8,858 nucleotides of DNA from an uncultured bacterium. Its GTDB lineage: Bacteria; Bacillota; Clostridia; Lachnospirales; Lachnospiraceae. The position numbers were made by a program, and so were the translations under genes. The stretch is from positions 1-8,858 of the forward strand of contig CAJMMH010000105.1 in the NCBI GenBank assembly GCA_905214365.1, written 5' to 3'. How positions within the stretch are numbered: the stretch's first letter is position 1; each line of letters starts with the position of its first letter. The notes under the pieces are model-generated. The model made no database searches. It was not told the origin of the DNA and saw only the letters and a list, made by a program, of their open reading frames with translations. Below, piece after piece: positions 5,911 through 8,858 of this stretch.

Positions 5911-7197
5911 TTATTTCTTTCTGTAGATGATTTCGTCTCTTCCCGGTCCGTTGGATACCATGGTGATCGGTACTCCGATCTCAGCCTCGATTGCCTCAAC
6001 ATAGTCACGGCACTCCTGCGGCAGATCCTCATACTTCTTGATTCCGCGGATATCGCACTTCCAGCCCTTGAATACCTTCCATACCGGCTTTGCAGTCTTC
6101 AGTACGGAGGTGGTCGGGAAGTCCTTCTCTACCTTTCCGTTGATCTCGTAGCCTACGCACATCGGGATCTCGTCCAGATAGCCAAGACTGTCAAGAACGG
6201 TAAGCGCAGCCTCAGTTGCTCCCTGGATGCGGCAGCCATAACGGGTTGCAACCGCGTCGAACCAGCCGACTCTTCTCGGACGGCCGGTAGTAGCGCCGTA
6301 CTCGCCCTTGTCGCCGCCGTGCTTACGAAGCTTATCTGCCTCTTCCTCATCGAGAATCTCGCTGACAAACTCGCCTGCGCCGACTGCGCTGGAGTAAGCT
6401 TTAACAACGGTGGTGATGTCCTTAATCTCATACGGAGGAATACCTGCGCCAATTGCGCCGAACGCTGCCAGTGTAGAGGAAGACGTTACCATCGGATAAA
6501 TACCGTGATCCGGATCCTTCATGGAACCAAGCTGACCCTCAAGCAGAATCTTCTTTCCATCTTTAATTGCCTGGTACAGATACGCGCTGGTATCGCATAC
6601 ATACGGAGCGATCATATCTTTATACTCATGAAGCTCTGCCAGAACCTCTTCCGGCTTTAACGGCTCCTTATGGTACAGATTTTCAATCATTACATTCTTC
6701 AGCAGACAGATACGCTCTACCTTTTCCTTCAGATCTTCCTCGCTGCCGAACAGCTCGCTGACCTGAATGCCGATCTTTGCATACTTATCAGAATAGAACG
6801 GCGCAATTCCGGATCTCGTGGAACCGAAGGACTTACCGGCCAGACGCTCTTCCTCATAGGTATCGAGCAGAACGTGGTACGGCATCAGAATCTGCGCGCG
6901 ATTAGAGACCAGAATTCTCGGCTTCGGCACACCAGCCTCGATCAGAGTGTTCATCTCCTTGATGAAATACGGGATATTCAGCGCAACTCCGTTGCCGATC
7001 ACACAGGTTGTATGATCATAGAAAATACCGGACGGCAGCAGATGCAGAGCAAAACGGCCATACTGATTGATAATCGTGTGACCAGCGTTGCTTCCTCCCT
7101 GGAATCTGACGATAATATCGGATTCCTGTGCCAATACATCTGTAATCTTGCCTTTTCCTTCATCGCCCCAGCAGGCGCCTACGATAGCTCTTACCAT
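5911..7197 (-). CDS. purA: Adenylosuccinate synthase
   Basis: A 428-residue cytoplasmic enzyme, of normal length, joining IMP and aspartate using GTP to form adenylosuccinate, the first step of the AMP branch. Visible marks: GDEGKGK at 11-17 with catalytic Asp12, GGSNAGHT at 34-41 with catalytic His40, DHGIYP at 230-235, and TTGRPRR at 303-309 for the aspartate loop. The IMP-binding segment reads GSTRSGIAPFYSDK (125-138) rather than the usual GTTGRGIGP type, and EGAQG is EGQLG (220-224); this fits a clostridial PurA subtype I recognise. The start is the ATG at 7197-7195, with GGAGG seven bases upstream. A longer in-frame start at 7311 would add 38 residues without homology and would begin at the predicted transcription start, so it is rejected. 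Its own promoter precedes it, and purB lies 154 bp upstream. Confidence 0.95.
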   Translation of the reverse strand: MVRAIVGACWGDEGKGKITDVLAQESDIIVRFQGGSNAGHTIINQYGRFALHLLPSGIFYDHTTCVIGNGVALNIPYFIKEMNTLIEAGVPKPRILVSNRAQILMPYHVLLDTYEEERLAGKSFGSTRSGIAPFYSDKYAKIGIQVSELFGSEEDLKEKVERICLLKNVMIENLYHKEPLKPEEVLAELHEYKDMIAPYVCDTSAYLYQAIKDGKKILLEGQLGSMKDPDHGIYPMVTSSSTLAAFGAIGAGIPPYEIKDITTVVKAYSSAVGAGEFVSEILDEEEADKLRKHGGDKGEYGATTGRPRRVGWFDAVATRYGCRIQGATEAALTVLDSLGYLDEIPMCVGYEINGKVEKDFPTTSVLKTAKPVWKVFKGWKCDIRGIKKYEDLPQECRDYVEAIEAEIGVPITMVSNGPGRDEIIYRKK

Positions 7198-7310
7198 GTT
7201 ATTTCCTCCGCTTGTTTGTGACCGGATCAGCCAGAATCCCGACCTCTCCGGCATACACTTGCCGCCGCTTTGCACGGCAATGGGAACAGAGATCCCCCTG
7301 TTCCCATACA
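7198..7310 (-). promoter_or_regulatory. Hairpin-rich 5' leader of purA
   Basis: The leader between the predicted start (about 7310) and the ATG contains three stems. ATGGGAACAG/CTGTTCCCAT is a perfect 10-bp stem (7280-7289 with 7298-7307, 8-nt loop) lying at the very 5' end. TTGCCG/CGGCAA pairs 7259-7264 with 7275-7280, touching the first stem. CCGGA/TCCGG pairs 7222-7226 with 7247-7251. None is followed by a U-run, so classical attenuation is not evident, and I could not match a known purine, ppGpp or PRPP riboswitch consensus by eye. mRNA stabilisation or control of the ribosome-binding site is possible. Confidence 0.45.
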
Positions 7311-7316
7311 CGCCTT

Positions 7317-7345
7317 ATTATATAGAATTACGGCTGAAAAATCAA
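7317..7345 (-). promoter_or_regulatory. Sigma-A-type promoter of purA
   Basis: On the minus strand TTGATT (7345-7340) and a perfect TATAAT (7322-7317) are 17 bp apart. The -35 element starts about seven bases after the purB stop codon. Transcription would begin near 7310. This gives purA expression independent of purB, although purB readthrough is not blocked by any visible terminator. Confidence 0.72.
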
Positions 7346-7351
7346 GCCTGT

Positions 7352-8788
7352 TTATACATTTATTTCTGCTGTCATACCGAGAGAAGCGCGGTTTTCCTCC
7401 AGGATCGGGTTGATGACTTCCGCAAGGAAATCCTCGACCTGCTCCTTCGCGCGGCCGGTATAACGGGTCGGATCCATGCATGCCTTCAGCTCGTCTAACG
7501 ACAGATGGAACGACGGATCTGCCGCAATCAGCTCCAGCAGGTTGTTATCCTTGCCTTCTACTTTGACATGCTTTCCTGCCTCCATGGACAGTTCACGGAT
7601 CTTCTCATGCATTTCCTGACGGTCACCGCCTGCCTTTACCGCATCCATCATAATGTTTTCGGTTGCCATGAACGGCAGCTCACTCATCAGATGCTTATGG
7701 ATTACCTTGTCATAAACGACCAATCCGTCAATCACGTTCAGACACAGATCCAGGATACCGTCCACAGCAAGAAAGCCCTCCGGAATGCTGATCCGCTTGT
7801 TGGCAGAATCATCCAGGGTACGCTCGAACCACTGGGTTGCGCTTGTCAGCATCGGGTTAGTCGCATCGGCAATCACATAGTTTGCCAGAGATGCAATACG
7901 CTCGCTGCGCATCGGATTTCTCTTGTATGCCATTGCGGAAGATCCGATCTGATTTTTCTCAAACGGCTCTTCGATCTCCTTTAGGTGCTGAAGAAGACGG
8001 ATATCATTGGAGAACTTGTGCGCGGAAAGAGCGATTCCCGCCAGAACATTCAGCACGCGGCTGTCAATCTTTCTGGAATAGGTCTGTCCGGATACCGGGT
8101 AAACACCGACAAACCCCATCTTCTCCGCAATCATCTGATCCAGACGGCGGATCTTGTCATGATCCCCGTCAAACAGCTCCATAAAGGACGCCTGGGTTCC
8201 GGTCGTTCCCTTGGAGCCAAGCAGACGCATGGAGTCAATCAAATAGCACAGATCATCATAATCCAGCTTGAGCTCCATCAGCCACAGAGACGCGCGCTTT
8301 CCAACAGTTGTCGGCTGCGCGGGCTGAAAGTGGGTAAATGCCAGGGTCGGAAGATCCTTATATCGGTCGGCAAACTTTGCAAGCTCTGCCATGACATTGA
8401 CAAGCTTCTTCTTTACCAGCTTCAGCGCTTCTGTCATAACGATCAGATCGGTGTTGTCTCCAACGTAGCAGCTGGTTGCTCCCAGATGGATGATTCCCTT
8501 TGCCTTCGGGCACTGTACGCCGTACGCGTATACATGGGACATAACATCGTGGCGCACTTCCTTTTCACGGGCAACTGCCACATCGTAGTTGATATCATCC
8601 TGATGAGCCTTCAATTCCTCAATCTGCTCATCCGTGATATTCAGTCCAAGCTCCTTCTCGCTTTCCGCAAGCGCGATCCAGAGTTTTCTCCAGGTTGTGA
8701 ACTTCTTATCCTGGGAAAAAAGGTACTGCATCTCTTTGCTGGCGTAACGCTGGCAGAGAGGGCTGGTATAACTGTCCGTTCCGGTCAT
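7352..8788 (-). CDS. purB: Adenylosuccinate lyase
   Basis: A 478-residue cytoplasmic enzyme of the fumarase/aspartase superfamily. It removes fumarate from SAICAR in IMP synthesis and from adenylosuccinate to give AMP, the step after PurA. Visible marks: RHDVMSH around 79-85, GATSCYVGDN at 103-112, THFQPAQPTT at 152-161 with His153 as a likely catalytic residue, GTTGTQ at 194-199, and the superfamily signature GSSAMAYKRNP at 282-292 containing the catalytic Ser loop. It is longer than the ~430-residue B. subtilis type and resembles the ~475-residue clostridial/eukaryotic-like class, which starts with RYASKEMQYLFS-like sequence. The ATG (8788-8786) has GGAGG five bases upstream. purA follows in the same direction. 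No promoter is seen in the 70 bp of upstream sequence available. Confidence 0.95.
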   Translation of the reverse strand: MTGTDSYTSPLCQRYASKEMQYLFSQDKKFTTWRKLWIALAESEKELGLNITDEQIEELKAHQDDINYDVAVAREKEVRHDVMSHVYAYGVQCPKAKGIIHLGATSCYVGDNTDLIVMTEALKLVKKKLVNVMAELAKFADRYKDLPTLAFTHFQPAQPTTVGKRASLWLMELKLDYDDLCYLIDSMRLLGSKGTTGTQASFMELFDGDHDKIRRLDQMIAEKMGFVGVYPVSGQTYSRKIDSRVLNVLAGIALSAHKFSNDIRLLQHLKEIEEPFEKNQIGSSAMAYKRNPMRSERIASLANYVIADATNPMLTSATQWFERTLDDSANKRISIPEGFLAVDGILDLCLNVIDGLVVYDKVIHKHLMSELPFMATENIMMDAVKAGGDRQEMHEKIRELSMEAGKHVKVEGKDNNLLELIAADPSFHLSLDELKACMDPTRYTGRAKEQVEDFLAEVINPILEENRASLGMTAEINV

Positions 8789-8814
8789 AATTTCCTCCTG
8801 GTTTTTCTAATGTG

Positions 8815-8849
8815 CTCTCGGAATCTCGTTGTGCCTGGCTTTGCGAGAG
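8815..8849. repeat. Hairpin upstream of purB (leader stem or weak plus-strand terminator)
   Basis: CTCTCG (8815-8820) pairs with CGAGAG (8844-8849) across a 23-nt loop. On the plus strand it is followed by GATTTTTTG, giving a weak terminator look, but no plus-strand gene ends here. On the minus strand it would be a leader hairpin about 27 nt before the purB start. The window ends at 8858, so the rest of the purB control region is missing. Confidence 0.3.
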
Positions 8850-8858
8850 GATTTTTTG

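Noticed and set aside
7280..7307. LexA-type or PurR-type operator in the purA leader (GAAC...GTTC)
   Set aside because: The GAAC/GTTC halves are much farther apart than in a Gram-positive LexA box, and the PurBox consensus is not matched.
7198..7311. N-terminal extension of PurA by 38 residues (start at 7311)
   Set aside because: The extra residues have no similarity to PurA, the start coincides with the predicted transcription start, and the ATG at 7197 has an ideal GGAGG and matches the usual protein start.
7323..7354. Possible terminator hairpin right after purB (GGCT...AGCC)
   Set aside because: The stem is short with a bulge, no U-run follows, and it overlaps the good purA promoter.
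8815..8858. Plus-strand intrinsic terminator at the right edge
   Set aside because: A T-run follows a 6-bp stem, but the loop is 23 nt and no plus-strand gene precedes it; kept only as a low-confidence hairpin.

Overview
The window looks like an ordinary core-genome stretch of a Firmicute, most likely a Lachnospiraceae-type gut clostridium. The evidence is moderate-GC coding DNA with AT-rich intergenic gaps, strong GGAGG ribosome-binding sites, sigma-A-type promoters, a clostridial CarD protein, and PurA/PurB of the clostridial subtypes. All six complete genes lie on the minus strand, so transcription runs from high to low coordinates. The genus cannot be fixed from the sequence alone.

Reading in the direction of transcription, purB (adenylosuccinate lyase, 8788-7352) is followed by purA (adenylosuccinate synthase, 7197-5911). 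Together they cover the IMP-to-AMP branch, and PurB also acts earlier in IMP synthesis. purA has its own good promoter (about 7345-7317) and a hairpin-rich leader of about 110 nt, so it can be expressed apart from purB. After purA come a perfect 12-bp hairpin without a U-tract and then a convincing intrinsic terminator (5848-5799). A 461-bp gap (5450-5910) holds these elements, phased A-tracts, a probable extended -10 promoter and one copy of a small dispersed repeat.

Next is a tight two-gene unit: a CarD-family RNA polymerase-binding regulator (5449-4922) and an ABC-F ATPase (4918-2852). The ribosome-binding site of the ABC-F gene lies inside the last codons of carD. The ABC-F protein carries a long Gly/Ala-rich linker before its C-terminal coiled coil. 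A cardiolipin synthase-like gene (2710-1091) follows, with its own strong promoter and an operator-like palindrome just after the predicted transcription start. Last comes a LacX/YeaD-like aldose 1-epimerase-family gene (963-76).

At the left edge (1-79, plus strand) is the right end of an IS200/IS605-type element: the last codons of a TnpB-like ORF and a terminal hairpin ending in TCAA. The element abuts the epimerase gene so closely that the epimerase stop codon lies within the IS end. The adjoining plus-strand bases (80-99) would be the omega-RNA guide. This junction is the most interesting part of the window. I saw no wholly new multi-gene system; the other findings are regulatory or sequence oddities in housekeeping genes.
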